In this document: one piece after another, positions 19,139 to 28,183 of the stretch
Layout: the number at the start of each line of letters is the position of its first letter
Numbering within the stretch: position 1 is the first letter of the stretch
From: Hyphomicrobium_B sp001006785
GTDB taxonomy: Bacteria; Pseudomonadota; Alphaproteobacteria; Rhizobiales; Hyphomicrobiaceae
Assembly (NCBI RefSeq): GCF_001006785.1
Contig: NZ_CDHO01000001.1
Span: 186,001-250,000, forward strand
Direction of reading: 5' to 3'
Length of the DNA stretch: 64,000 nucleotides
Notes under the pieces: generated by a model
What the model was told of the DNA's origin: nothing
Database searches by the model: none
The model's input: only the letters and a program-made list of their open reading frames with translations
Translations under genes and position numbers: made by a program

Positions 19139-19286
19139 ATCTGTCCCTAAGTTTTTGCCGCAAGGCTTTGCAGGACGTGCGCTGACGCTCATCCTGCGCG
19201 AGACCGCCATGTCGTGGACCGGGCCGCGGGTGTCAAGAGTTAGCGTATCGTCACGGATCTGTCGCGCGCGGGGCTGCCGCGCAGCG

Positions 19287-19502
19287 TTAATGTTTTGCGA
19301 ACATCGAGCCGAGCAGCGCGACGACGATTGCGGCCGGAATGGCGATCATCAGGACCGCGCCAAGCGTCACCGCCAGTCCAAGCATGAGGAACACGACAGC
19401 AGCGAGCAGCAGAAGCGTCACAACGAAGACGACGGCGCGAACGATCCATTCGCGCCATCCGTCGATGACCGTTGTCTTTCCGTTTCTGGTGATGACGATC
19501 AT
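19287..19502 (-). CDS. Small membrane protein of unknown function
   Basis: The 71-residue protein has a 20-residue charged start and two adjoining hydrophobic helices covering about 23-42 and 45-66, ending FAKH. Nothing identifies a function. It is kept because it has a good coding look between aguA and argG and a plausible upstream region. Confidence 0.55.
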   Translation of the reverse strand: MIVITRNGKTTVIDGWREWIVRAVVFVVTLLLLAAVVFLMLGLAVTLGAVLMIAIPAAIVVALLGSMFAKH

Positions 19503-19544
19503 GGTTTTGTTCCGCTTGGCTGACGCCGAGGACAGGCGTGGAAT

Positions 19545-20774
19545 TTACTTCCGCTTGCGGCTTCCGAGGGTGCGGAGACGCAGCGCGTTGAGCTTGATGA
19601 AGCCTTGCGCGTCCTTCTGATCGTAGGCGCCCTTGTCGTCCTCGAAGGTGACCAGCGTCGGCGAATAGAGCGACTTCGGGCTCTCGCGGCCGACGGTGAT
19701 GACGTTGCCTTTGTAGAGCTCGAGCGTCACCTCGCCTTCGACATGCTCCTGCGATTTGTCGATCAGGGCCTGCAGCATCTCGCGCTCGGGCGCGAACCAG
19801 AAGCCGTTATAGATCAGCTCGGCGTAGCGCGGCATGATCTCGTCTTTCAAGTGCGCGGCGCCGCGATCGAGCGTGATGCTCTCGATGGCGCGGTGGGCTG
19901 CGAGCAGGATCGTGCCGCCGGGTGTTTCGTAGACGCCGCGCGATTTCATGCCGACGAAGCGGTTTTCGACGAGGTCGATGCGGCCGATGCCGTTGTCGCG
20001 GCCGAGATCGTTCAGGGCTTTGAGCAGCGTCGCCGGAGAGAGCTTCTTGCCGTCGAGCGAGACGGCATCGCCTTTTTCGAAGCCGATCTTGATCGTCGTC
20101 ACCTTATCGGGGGCGGCCATCGGCGAAATCGTGCGTTGATAGACGAGTTCGGGCGCTTTCACGGCCGGGTCTTCGAGGACCTTGCCTTCGGAGGACGAGT
20201 GCAGAAGGTTGGCGTCGACCGAGAATGGCGCTTCGCCTTCCTTGTCCTTGGCGACGGGGATCTGATGGTCGCGCGCGAACTTCAGAAGCTCTTCGCGGCC
20301 CTTGAAGGCCCATTCGCGCCAGGGAGCGATGATCTTGATGCCCGGCTGCAGAGCGTAATAGCCAAGCTCGAAGCGGACCTGATCGTTGCCCTTGCCCGTC
20401 GCGCCGTGGCAGACGGCGTCGGCGCCGACCTTCTTCGCGATCTCGATCTGCTTTTTGGAGATGAGCGGGCGGGCGATCGACGTGCCGAGCAGGTAGATGC
20501 CTTCATAAACGGCATTGGCGCGGAACATCGGGAAAACGTAGTCGCGGACGAATTCCTCGCGCAGGTCCTCGATGAAAATGTTCTCGGGCTTGATGCCGAG
20601 CATCAGAGCCTTATTGCGCGCCGGCTCGAGTTCTTCGCCCTGGCCGAGATCGGCGGTGAACGTCACGACTTCGGCGTTATAGGTTTCCTGCAGCCATTTC
20701 AGAATGATCGACGTATCGAGGCCGCCCGAGTAGGCGAGGACGACTTTCTTCACGGCTTTGGGTGCGGCGGTCAT
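19545..20774 (-). CDS. argG: Argininosuccinate synthase
   Basis: The 409-residue enzyme joins citrulline and aspartate using ATP. The ATP pyrophosphatase loop VVLAYSGGLDTSIILKW is at the start, followed by ADLGQGEELEPAR, the citrulline/aspartate-binding GATGKGNDQVRFE and MKSRGVYETPGGTIL. Start 20774 is chosen although the frame runs open to 21032. The C-terminus ends in a basic KRK tail. Confidence 0.98.
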   Translation of the reverse strand: MTAAPKAVKKVVLAYSGGLDTSIILKWLQETYNAEVVTFTADLGQGEELEPARNKALMLGIKPENIFIEDLREEFVRDYVFPMFRANAVYEGIYLLGTSIARPLISKKQIEIAKKVGADAVCHGATGKGNDQVRFELGYYALQPGIKIIAPWREWAFKGREELLKFARDHQIPVAKDKEGEAPFSVDANLLHSSSEGKVLEDPAVKAPELVYQRTISPMAAPDKVTTIKIGFEKGDAVSLDGKKLSPATLLKALNDLGRDNGIGRIDLVENRFVGMKSRGVYETPGGTILLAAHRAIESITLDRGAAHLKDEIMPRYAELIYNGFWFAPEREMLQALIDKSQEHVEGEVTLELYKGNVITVGRESPKSLYSPTLVTFEDDKGAYDQKDAQGFIKLNALRLRTLGSRKRK

Positions 20775-21216
20775 GCGAGCTGACTTTCGATTGATTTTCG
20801 GGTGAGGAACGCGCGGCACTATAGGGGCGACGGTGTCGGTCGCAAGTGCGGGCGAAGCGGCAACGCGACACGCCGCGAGCGCGACGGAATATGACGCTTT
20901 AACGAATGCGAGTGTCGACGAAGCGCGGCGCGTGCGTTCGAAATGCGATTCGCGGCGGCGGATTTGCCGTACGCGGGGTGCGCGCGAACACTCCTTGTCC
21001 GTGTCTGAGGCCCGCTTGCGGAAATGCGCCATCGGGACAGATATTATCGCGTCGCATTATTTTTCGCGAAATCCGTAGGTTAGGTTCCCCGCATTGCGAT
21101 TGCGCATCGCATCATTGCCGTGAACATAAATTTGTCGTTGGCGCGCTGATTGGCGTAGGTCGCAGCGGTCTGAAATGCTAAGGAACGGGGAAGTTTTCTG
21201 TCGGGGGAGAGCGGCT
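20775..21216. other. Long divergent intergenic region between argG and a secreted-protein gene
   Basis: About 440 bases hold no convincing gene. The open frames here are GC-driven. A GCGAT-TGCGC-ATCGC dyad lies near 21099 and AT-rich patches near 21045-21060 and 21120-21135 could hold promoters, but no clear consensus was found. Confidence 0.5.
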
Positions 21217-21996
21217 TTGTCCAGACTGAGCGGATACCTTGCAGTGCTGGTTTTGGCCGGAAGCGTATTGGCGCTTCCGTTAGCGGCGGAAGAGATCACG
21301 GTCACGGTTCCGGCCGATCCGCCCGCGCAAACTGTTGTCGAAGATAATTCTGCACCCGCGCCGGTGGCAGAGGACACGACGGCACCGCCGCCCGAAACGC
21401 AGCAGGAAGCGGCTCCCGTCGCCGCACCCGAACCGCCTCAAGCCGAAAGCGCACCTGCTCCCGCAGCAGAGCCAGTCGCTCCGAAGCCTGCGGCCAAAAC
21501 GAAGAAAGCGGCGGCGCCTGCGCCAGCAGCGGGTGCATCCGAAACGCCCGCTCATGCGGACGCTGCTCCGGCGAAGCCCAAGGTCAAGAAGGCGAGCGCG
21601 GCTGCCTCTTGCAAAAAGCTCGATGAAACGGCGTGCGGCACTAATTCGGCGTGCATCTGGGTGGTCGGTACGCCTGCCGAAGGCACGAGCAAGGGTACGA
21701 CAGCCGGATGCCGGTCGCTGGCGGCGATGAAGAAGGAAGCGGAAAAGGCCCAGAAAGCCGCCAAATCGAGCGAGCCCGAAACTCTGCCGTGGGCATCGCA
21801 TACGGGCAGCATTCCTGCGAATGGCGCTGCCGCCTCGACGGGTGATGGCGCCGCGAAACCCGCTGGAGAGAAGAAGACGAAGACCGCAACTGCCAAGAAG
21901 ACGGCTAAGCCGAAGGCGGCTGCACCCGCTGCTTCAGAGAGCGGAGATCAGGCGGCTCCGCCGGCCGACGCGCCCGCGGCATCCGGCTCGGATTGA
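21217..21996 (+). CDS. Secreted Ala/Pro/Lys-rich low-complexity protein with a cysteine cluster
   Basis: TTG 21217 is preferred because GGGGGAGAG lies six bases upstream; the ATG at 21175 has no such site. The 259-residue product begins with a signal segment (YLAVLVLAGSVLALPLAAEE), then a long Pro/Ala/Glu-rich region, a Lys/Ala-rich region, and a small ordered island near the middle with the pattern C-K-K-L-x4-C-G-x4-A-C-I-W and a later C-R. A second Lys/Ala/Pro-rich tail follows. It is probably a periplasmic or cell-wall-associated protein; function unknown. Confidence 0.7.
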   Translation: MSRLSGYLAVLVLAGSVLALPLAAEEITVTVPADPPAQTVVEDNSAPAPVAEDTTAPPPETQQEAAPVAAPEPPQAESAPAPAAEPVAPKPAAKTKKAAAPAPAAGASETPAHADAAPAKPKVKKASAAASCKKLDETACGTNSACIWVVGTPAEGTSKGTTAGCRSLAAMKKEAEKAQKAAKSSEPETLPWASHTGSIPANGAAASTGDGAAKPAGEKKTKTATAKKTAKPKAAAPAASESGDQAAPPADAPAASGSD

Positions 21997-22035
21997 TTTT
22001 AGGGCTTTCGCGGACTTCGCGCCGCTCGCGTCACG

Positions 22036-22605
22036 TCAGTGAAGATACGTCGGGCGCCGCCGTCTGCGCATCTCTTGATTGGTGTGCGGAGTGTTGTCGT
22101 TGAAGATCGAGCGCCATTGCGCGCAAGCTGCGTCGGCGGCATCCATTGCGCACGTGCTTGCGCGCGCCGTTGGGGCGGCGACCGAGTACGGCACGCCGTA
22201 GCTCAGCATCATCGCCGTCAGCGGGCCTTGGTAGAAGCTCCAGGGCGTCGCGTTAAGAAAAGCATTTGCGGTGAGCGACGGCCAAGCCGAAGCGCCTGCG
22301 ACCATTGCCGTCGATGCGGGCGTCGCCCACGCCTGCCACATGTTTGCGATCGAGTTCGAGTTCGAATTCGAGCGGGGCGGAGCGCCGACGTTCGTCCAAC
22401 ACTCGAGCCAGCTCTGCCATAGCGAGAACGGGTCGATGTTGGCCTCGGTCGCCGGGCTGGGCGTCGCTGCGTGAATCGTATTAACCAACTCGTCGTTGAG
22501 CTTGCTCTGCCACGCGATCTGGGCAGCAAGCGTCGCCTGACCCATTTCAAAAAGGGCTTCGGTTGCCTTTTGCAGGCATCGAAAATGGAGCGCAAAATCG
22601 AACAC
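22036..22605 (-). CDS. Unknown protein, weakly phasin-like
   Basis: GTG 22605 is chosen since GGGGGA lies seven bases upstream; the ATG at 22656 has no ribosome-binding site. The 189-residue product has a helical N-terminus (ATEALFEMGQATLAAQIAW) and aromatic, Trp-rich segments around WQSWLECW and MWQAW separated by a Ser/Asn repeat (SNSNSNS). The helical start recalls phasins and granule-associated proteins, but no family can be assigned. It ends in a strongly basic MRRRRR stretch. Confidence 0.55.
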   Translation of the reverse strand: MFDFALHFRCLQKATEALFEMGQATLAAQIAWQSKLNDELVNTIHAATPSPATEANIDPFSLWQSWLECWTNVGAPPRSNSNSNSIANMWQAWATPASTAMVAGASAWPSLTANAFLNATPWSFYQGPLTAMMLSYGVPYSVAAPTARASTCAMDAADAACAQWRSIFNDNTPHTNQEMRRRRRPTYLH

Positions 22606-22765
22606 GGGCGAGTCCCCCGAAAAGGCGACCTTAGCATATGTGTTGCATCGCAGCAATCATGATGCGCCACGGTAAGACAGCGTCAGAAGCGTTGGAAATT
22701 GCTGCCTAGTTGAGCAATCAACGTTTCCGGACCCAAAAATTTTTGTTGCTGATGGGACGCGGAGC

Positions 22766-23425
22766 CTATCGCTCCTCGGTGCTCACAGGGCCTTTGGTCC
22801 CGGCTTCGGCGTCGTGGTTGGCCGTCTCGTCCGCTCCGAAGCTCAGGCGCTTCAGCAGCGTGCGATAGGTCGGACGCGGGGTGACCAGAACTGCCGGTTG
22901 GCGGACGGAAGCAGGCTCGGCGGTCAACGTATCGCTGGGCGGTTGATCGATGACGTCGGCGGAAGATGGGGGACGGGCTGTCGCGGCTGGCGCGCGACCT
23001 GCGAACTGGCCTGCGGCGAGCCAATAAACGAAGCCTGCGACGAAGCCCGTCGTCAAAAATGCCTTCAGCGCATAGTTGTTGAAGATCGTTGGCTCGCCCT
23101 GAACCTCGCTCGCGTATTGAGCGACGAAGCCGAGAAACGCGATCGCGACACCGCTGATCAGATAAAACGGAAGGCGGCGCAGCGAGAAGATTTCGCCGAT
23201 GCCTCCGACGATCAGCGCGAAGATACAGGCGAAGATCGCCACATGCGTCGCCGTCAGCAGCGCCAGCTCGAAGGTTTCCCCGGCGGTGCGCGGCAAGCGG
23301 CTCATCGGCTGATTCAGGACTTCGCTCGGGGTGTTGACGAACAACATCGTCACGAACCCCGCCGCGATGCTCGCGAGGATGAACCCGAACGCCACCCGGG
23401 CGACCGATCCCAGGAACTTCAACAC
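22766..23425 (-). CDS. Unknown inner-membrane protein with four helices
   Basis: The 219-residue protein (GTG start) has four hydrophobic segments at about 8-30, 55-78, 84-105 and 122-140, then a 75-residue polar, Pro/Thr-rich cytoplasmic tail. The sequence FNNYALKAFLTTGFVAGFVYW lies in the last helix. It resembles conserved proteins of unknown role in Hyphomicrobiales. It is followed by a short gap to the gene at 22605 in the same direction. Confidence 0.65.
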   Translation of the reverse strand: MLKFLGSVARVAFGFILASIAAGFVTMLFVNTPSEVLNQPMSRLPRTAGETFELALLTATHVAIFACIFALIVGGIGEIFSLRRLPFYLISGVAIAFLGFVAQYASEVQGEPTIFNNYALKAFLTTGFVAGFVYWLAAGQFAGRAPAATARPPSSADVIDQPPSDTLTAEPASVRQPAVLVTPRPTYRTLLKRLSFGADETANHDAEAGTKGPVSTEER

Positions 23426-23525
23426 TCGACCCTGCCCTGACCCGTCTTACACAAGGGATCAATTTACAGGGGCTAAGCTCAAGGTCTCAATAGAATTATC
23501 GGCGCCGGGCGGCGGAAGGTCCGGC

Positions 23526-24731
23526 TTATGCCTTCTCGGCACCACTGCGGCGTTCGCTGGCGCTGAGGCGCAGGCTTTCCGAACGCAATTGTCCGCAGGC
23601 GGCGAGGATATCGCGGCCGCGCGGCGTACGAACAGGGCTGGCGTAGCCCGCCCGGTTCACGACTTCGGCGAAGCGTTCGATCGTTTCCCAATCCGAGCAT
23701 TCGTAGCGCGTGTTCGGCCACGGATTGAACGGGATCAGGTTGATCTTCGCCGGGATGCCAGCGAGTAGCTTAACCAGGGCGCGGGCCTCGGCGAGGCTGT
23801 CGTTGACGCCTTTCAGCATCACGTATTCGAACGTGATGCGGCGGGCGTTCGACAGGCCCGGATAATCGCGGCACGCCTGCATCAGCTCGGCGATCGGATA
23901 CTTGCGATTGATCGGCACCAGCTCGTCGCGCAGTGCGTCGTTGGTGGCGTGCAGCGAGATCGCGAGCATGGTGTCGGCTTCTTCGCCCCACCGCGGAATT
24001 TCTGGGACGACGCCCGAAGTCGACAGCGTGATGCGCCGTTTCGAGAGCGCGAGGCCGTCGCCGTCGGACGCGACTTCCATCGCGGCTTTGACGTTGTCGA
24101 AATTGTAGAGCGGTTCGCCCATGCCCATCAGCACGACGTTGGTGATCTTGCGTTCGCTGGCGGGAAGCAGGCGGCCGTCGTCTGGGCCTTTCGCACCGGG
24201 CCAGTCGCCGATGCGGTCGCGCGCCAGCATGATCTGGGCAACGATTTCCTGGGCTTCGAGATTGCGCACGAGGCGCTGCGTTCCGGTATGGCAGAACGAG
24301 CACGTCAGCGTGCAGCCGACCTGGCTCGAAATGCAGAGCGTGCCGCGATCGCTTTCGGGAATGTAGACGGTCTCGACTTCCGGCGGGCGGGCTTCGTGAC
24401 CAAGCTTGGCGAGACGCAGCAGCCACTTGCGCGTGCCGTCGACGGAAATCTGCTCCGAGATGATCTCCGGGCGATCGAGCGTGTAGATGGCATCGAGCTG
24501 ACGGCGCAGGTCTTTCGAGACGTCGGTCATGTCCTCGAAGCGCGTGATGCCGCGCACGTACATCCAGCTCCACAGCTGGTTAACGCGCATGTTGAGCTGC
24601 TTTTCCGGAACGCCGCCGGCGGCGAGCGCTTCTTTCAGACGCGCGCGCGTCAGGCCCGCGAGCGAGCGCTTCTCAGCCGCGGGCTCGGCCGGGGCGTTGG
24701 CGTCGATTTTAACGAGTGGGGCAGCGGTCAT
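23526..24731 (-). CDS. rlmN: Dual-specificity 23S rRNA/tRNA C2-adenine methyltransferase RlmN
   Basis: The 401-residue radical-SAM enzyme methylates A2503 of 23S rRNA and A37 of some tRNAs. The cluster-binding motif is CTLTCSFCHTG near residue 140; VVLMGMGEPLYNFDNV and LNLIPFNPWP are also typical. The mechanistic C-terminal cysteine lies in DILAACGQLRSE. Start 24731 gives the normal size; the longer open frame to 24950 runs into a repeat. Confidence 0.97.
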   Translation of the reverse strand: MTAAPLVKIDANAPAEPAAEKRSLAGLTRARLKEALAAGGVPEKQLNMRVNQLWSWMYVRGITRFEDMTDVSKDLRRQLDAIYTLDRPEIISEQISVDGTRKWLLRLAKLGHEARPPEVETVYIPESDRGTLCISSQVGCTLTCSFCHTGTQRLVRNLEAQEIVAQIMLARDRIGDWPGAKGPDDGRLLPASERKITNVVLMGMGEPLYNFDNVKAAMEVASDGDGLALSKRRITLSTSGVVPEIPRWGEEADTMLAISLHATNDALRDELVPINRKYPIAELMQACRDYPGLSNARRITFEYVMLKGVNDSLAEARALVKLLAGIPAKINLIPFNPWPNTRYECSDWETIERFAEVVNRAGYASPVRTPRGRDILAACGQLRSESLRLSASERRSGAEKA

Positions 24732-24820
24732 AACGAAAATGGCTTCGCGCTTCGGGGAATGCGCACTTTTACAGGCGTTCGCGGGGAATGGATAGCGGGC
24801 ACAATTGTCGTCACTAGAGC

Positions 24821-24968
24821 CGTCATCCTCGAACGGACGAGCAGCGCGAGGACGTTCAGGGATCCAGCGTAAAGTGTGCCGCAGGCTCCATTTTTTGTGT
24901 CTTTGACGAGCCCTATGCTGGATCCCCGACCTTCGACATGGCTGCGCCATGCTCGGTCGAGGATGACG
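24821..24968. repeat. Composite inverted repeat between rlmN and hslU
   Basis: The ends match as an 11-bp inverted repeat GTCATCCTCGA / TCGAGGATGAC (24822-24832 and 24957-24967), and a second inverted pair GGGATCCAGC / GCTGGATCCC lies inside (24859-24868 and 24917-24926). A small palindrome ATGGC-TGC-GCCAT sits near the right arm. This has the look of the mosaic palindromic repeats common in Hyphomicrobiales genomes. Confidence 0.8.
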
Positions 24969-24970
24969 AA

Positions 24971-26278
24971 TTACAGGATAAATCGGCTGAGATCGGCGTT
25001 TTTCGAGAGCTGGCCGACGCGTTGCGTCACATAGGCGCCGTCGATCGCGAGCGTCTGGCCGTTGCGGTCGGAGGCTTCGAACGAGATGTCGTCGAGGACG
25101 CGTTCGAGGACGGTCTGCAGGCGGCGGGCGCCGATGTTCTCGACGGTCGAGTTCACTTCGACCGCGGCATCGGCGATGGCGTCGATCGCGTCGGGTTTGA
25201 ATTCGAGTGTGACGCCTTCCGTTTCCATCAGCGCGACGTACTGCTTGATGAGGCTCGCGTGCGGCTCGGTCAGGATGCGCTTCATGTCGTCCCGCGTCAG
25301 CGCGTTGAGCTCGACGCGGATCGGCAGGCGGCCCTGCAGTTCGGGAAGCAGGTCCGACGGCTTCGATACGTGGAACGCGCCGGATGCGATGAACAGGATG
25401 TGGTCGGTTTTCACCGGACCGTACTTGGTCGAGACCGTCGTGCCTTCGATGAGCGGGAGGAGATCGCGCTGCACGCCTTCGCGCGAGACGTCGGCGCCGC
25501 CGCGCGTGCCATCGCCGCGCGAGCAGATCTTGTCGATCTCGTCGAGGAAGACGATGCCGTCGTTCTGGACTGCGGCGACGGCTTCGGCCGTAATCTGATC
25601 GTTGTCGATCAGCTTGTCGCTTTCGTCCGCGATCAGAATTTCGAAACTGTCCTTCACGGTGACGCGGCGCGGCTTGGTTCGCTGGCCGAGCGCCTTGCCG
25701 AGCATGTCGCCGAGATTGATCGTCGACATCGACGCGCCGCCGGGCAGGTCGAACATCGGCAGTTGCGGCGCAGTGTCGGCGACGAGGATGTCGATTTCTT
25801 TGTCGTTCAGTTCGTTGTTGCGCAGCTTCTTACGGAAGCTCTCGCGCGTCGCGGGCGACGAGCCGCTGCCGACGAGCGCATCGATGACGCGTTCCTCGGC
25901 GGCCTTTTCGGCGCGGGCGCGCACGTCCTGGCGCTTGACGTTCTTGACGAGGGCGATGCCGACTTCGACGAGGTCGCGAATGATGCTGTCGACGTCGCGG
26001 CCGACGTAGCCGACCTCGGTGAATTTCGTGGCTTCGACTTTGAGGAACGGCGCGCCGGCGAGCTTCGCAAGTCGGCGCGAGATTTCGGTTTTGCCGACGC
26101 CGGTCGGGCCGATCATCAGAATGTTTTTCGGCAGGACTTCGTCGCGCAATTCGCCGGTCAGCTGCTGGCGGCGCCAACGGTTGCGTAAGGCGATGGCGAC
26201 GGCGCGCTTGGCGTCCTGCTGGCCGACGATATAGCGATCGAGTTCGGAGACGATTTCACGGGGAGAAAAGTTGGTCAT
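24971..26278 (-). CDS. hslU: HslU, ATPase subunit of the HslUV protease
   Basis: The 435-residue AAA+ unfoldase feeds substrates to HslV. It opens FSPREIVSELDRYIVGQQDA, has Walker A GPTGVGKTE near residue 60, the pore segment GYVGRD near 90, the inserted I domain, Walker B GIVFLDEIDKI near 250, and the conserved C-terminal end LSRFIL, which docks into HslV. Its ATG overlaps the stop of the membrane-protein gene upstream. The open frame to 26959 is a shadow of that gene. Confidence 0.98.
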   Translation of the reverse strand: MTNFSPREIVSELDRYIVGQQDAKRAVAIALRNRWRRQQLTGELRDEVLPKNILMIGPTGVGKTEISRRLAKLAGAPFLKVEATKFTEVGYVGRDVDSIIRDLVEVGIALVKNVKRQDVRARAEKAAEERVIDALVGSGSSPATRESFRKKLRNNELNDKEIDILVADTAPQLPMFDLPGGASMSTINLGDMLGKALGQRTKPRRVTVKDSFEILIADESDKLIDNDQITAEAVAAVQNDGIVFLDEIDKICSRGDGTRGGADVSREGVQRDLLPLIEGTTVSTKYGPVKTDHILFIASGAFHVSKPSDLLPELQGRLPIRVELNALTRDDMKRILTEPHASLIKQYVALMETEGVTLEFKPDAIDAIADAAVEVNSTVENIGARRLQTVLERVLDDISFEASDRNGQTLAIDGAYVTQRVGQLSKNADLSRFIL

Positions 26279-27363
26279 TGCCTTGCCGGTGGAAGATTGC
26301 GCGCGAACGGCATGCTCTGGAGAAACGGCAGCAAGCGTTGCCGCAGCGGATGCCAGAAGACGCCAAGGAGAAGGACGAAGCCGCCGACGAGGGCGAGCGT
26401 CAGGATAAAGGATATCGGGATGCCGCCGCGATCCGGCAAGCCGACGCCGCCGCTCAGGATGTCGTAGACCGCAACGGTGAACGAGGCGAGCGAGGAGACG
26501 AGAAGCGCACGGCGGTCGATCGCGAGCGCGAAAATCGCGAGCAGCAGGACGGTCAGCAAAACGATCGCGGAGGTCGCGCCGCTGTTCGTCGCGTGCTTGA
26601 TCAGCATGAGGGCGGGCGACACGATCAGAGGCGCGGCGACGAGATGCAGCCAGAAGGCGCAGTCGGAGAGCCGTGTCACGCGCTGCGGATCGCGGGCGTC
26701 GTAGGCGAGCGCCACGGCGAGCACGAGCAGGCCGTAACCGATGGCGGTGACCGAAAAACCGACGCCGATGTCGTAAAGGCTTCGCGCGGCGACTGCGTAG
26801 CCGAAGCAGGCGATCAGCGCGAGCGCGAACGGCAGGCGGAAGCGGAGATAGTAGACGAGCGCCGCGACCAAAGCGGGAATGCCGAAGACGAGTGTCGGAT
26901 TGCGCCAGAAGGCAAGCTCGGAAGCGACATCCCAGTTCGACGTTTTCAAGTTGTCCCAATGCAGCTGAATGACGACGGCAGCCGCCGCGAACACGACGAA
27001 CAGAATCGACAGCACCATGCCGGGCAGGACGGCGCGCAGGCGGCCGACAAGAATTTCGCTTAGCGCCCAGAACACGGCCGCGCCGACGGCCATCGTTGCT
27101 GCCCAGCCGAGACCGAAGAAGGTTGTCGATGTGGCGGCGAGCACGGCGCCTGCGACCAGCAGCACGCCGATGGTCAGGAAAACGTCGTTGAAGCCGTTGA
27201 GGAAACGAAAACGTTCTTCGTCAGCGAGAGCCGGGACGCCGTCCGGGCCGATCGCGGGCGTCGAACCGCCGCGCATGGCGCGGAGTTTTTCGGCCTGCGC
27301 TGCGTCGATGACACCGGCATCGACGGCGGCCTGGAGGTCGTCAGGGGATCGTCCGTTGGCCAT
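26275..27363 (-). CDS. Polytopic membrane protein lying between hslV and hslU
   Basis: The 362-residue protein has an N-terminal cytoplasmic helix-rich part (DDLQAAVDAGVIDAAQAEKLR, then a Gly/Pro loop) and about nine to ten hydrophobic helices from residue 60 on. The N-terminal short-helix module recalls DUF2157-type membrane proteins, but the match is loose. It begins 20 bases after hslV and its stop overlaps the hslU start by four bases (ATGA), so it is translated from the same message as both protease subunits. Confidence 0.8.
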   Translation of the reverse strand: MANGRSPDDLQAAVDAGVIDAAQAEKLRAMRGGSTPAIGPDGVPALADEERFRFLNGFNDVFLTIGVLLVAGAVLAATSTTFFGLGWAATMAVGAAVFWALSEILVGRLRAVLPGMVLSILFVVFAAAAVVIQLHWDNLKTSNWDVASELAFWRNPTLVFGIPALVAALVYYLRFRLPFALALIACFGYAVAARSLYDIGVGFSVTAIGYGLLVLAVALAYDARDPQRVTRLSDCAFWLHLVAAPLIVSPALMLIKHATNSGATSAIVLLTVLLLAIFALAIDRRALLVSSLASFTVAVYDILSGGVGLPDRGGIPISFILTLALVGGFVLLLGVFWHPLRQRLLPFLQSMPFARNLPPARQ

Positions 27364-27382
27364 GTTGGGGCTCTGGTTCGGC

Positions 27383-27955
27383 TCAGGAAGTTCGCGCGTC
27401 GAGGGTTTCGACCACGATGTTGCTGTTGGTGTACACGCAGATTTCGGCGGCAATGGACATTGCCTTGCGGGCGATCGCCTCGGCGTCGAGCGGCTGGTCG
27501 AGGAGAGCGCGTGCTGCCGCGAGGGCGTAGTTGCCGCCGGAGCCGATGCCCGCGATGGCGTTTTCGGGCTCCAGAACGTCGCCGGTGCCGGTCAGGACGA
27601 GCGTCGTCGTTGCGTCGGCAACGATCATCATGGCTTCGAGGCGGCGGAGGAAGCGGTCGGTACGCCAGTCCTTGGCGAGTTCGACGCAGGCGCGGGTCAA
27701 TTGTCCGGGGTACTGCTCGAGCTTGGCTTCCAGGCGCTCGAACAGGGTGAAGGCGTCGGCGGTGGCGCCCGCGAAGCCGCCGATCACGTCGCCCTTGCCG
27801 AGGCGGCGGACCTTCCGGGCGTTGGATTTGATGACCGTCTGGCCGAGGCTGACCTGGCCGTCGCCGGCAACTACAACCTTACCATCCTTGCGAACCGTGA
27901 GGATCGTGGTGGCGTGCCAGCTCGAACTACCGGAATTTTGCGTTTCATGCGTCAT
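27383..27955 (-). CDS. hslV: HslV, peptidase subunit of the HslUV protease
   Basis: The 190-residue threonine peptidase is a proteasome beta-subunit relative. The catalytic Thr is in the WHATTILTVRKDGKVVVAGDG segment after a 13- to 15-residue propeptide that is removed. GKGDVIGGFAGATADAFTL and GIGSGGNYALAAARAL are conserved. It is the first gene of hslV-membrane protein-hslU. No convincing heat-shock promoter could be picked in the 58 bases between its start and repeat copy B. Confidence 0.97.
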   Translation of the reverse strand: MTHETQNSGSSSWHATTILTVRKDGKVVVAGDGQVSLGQTVIKSNARKVRRLGKGDVIGGFAGATADAFTLFERLEAKLEQYPGQLTRACVELAKDWRTDRFLRRLEAMMIVADATTTLVLTGTGDVLEPENAIAGIGSGGNYALAAARALLDQPLDAEAIARKAMSIAAEICVYTNSNIVVETLDARTS

Positions 27956-28013
27956 ATGTATCGCGTCAGTTAAGCTCTTGCTGTCAGGATGCAAGGAAAG
28001 AGAGTTTAGGTTT

Positions 28014-28052
28014 GCCTCGGCGACTCCCCTTCGGGGAGCCGGCCGCCGAGGC
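28014..28052. repeat. Nested-hairpin repeat element, copy B
   Basis: The outer stem is a perfect 9 bp GCCTCGGCG / CGCCGAGGC (28014-28022 and 28044-28052). The inner stem is CTCCCC/GGGGAG with loop TTC, with the same bulged A and 3' CCGGC as copies A and C. This copy lies between divergent hslV and hisB and so cannot be a shared terminator. A further 8-bp hairpin CCGGCAAC/GTTGCCGG follows at 28112-28136 in the hisB leader. Confidence 0.85.
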
Positions 28053-28183
28053 TGTAGGTTTGGCGGGTCTTGGCCTGCCGGGCCTCAAGCTGATAAACGC
28101 TCGGGCGGCCTCCGGCAACGAAAGGCTTGTTGCCGGTCAGGGCGGCCTCCTGCGGGCGCCGGCCACAAGGCCAGGATTGGAGA

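Noticed and set aside
19605..20783. A 392-codon plus-strand frame over argG
   Set aside because: It is the mirror of argG; the product is Asp/Arg/Val-rich shadow sequence without domains.
24938..26188. A 416-codon open frame on the plus strand over hslU
   Set aside because: It is antisense to a well-supported hslU, has no family motifs and arises from high GC in the third codon position.
26279..26959. N-terminal extension of HslU to 662 residues
   Set aside because: The added residues are an Arg-rich shadow of the membrane-protein gene; the classical HslU start is at 26278.
28053..28183. A histidine attenuator in the hisB leader
   Set aside because: Hairpins are present, but no short frame with a run of His codons and no T-tract terminator was seen.
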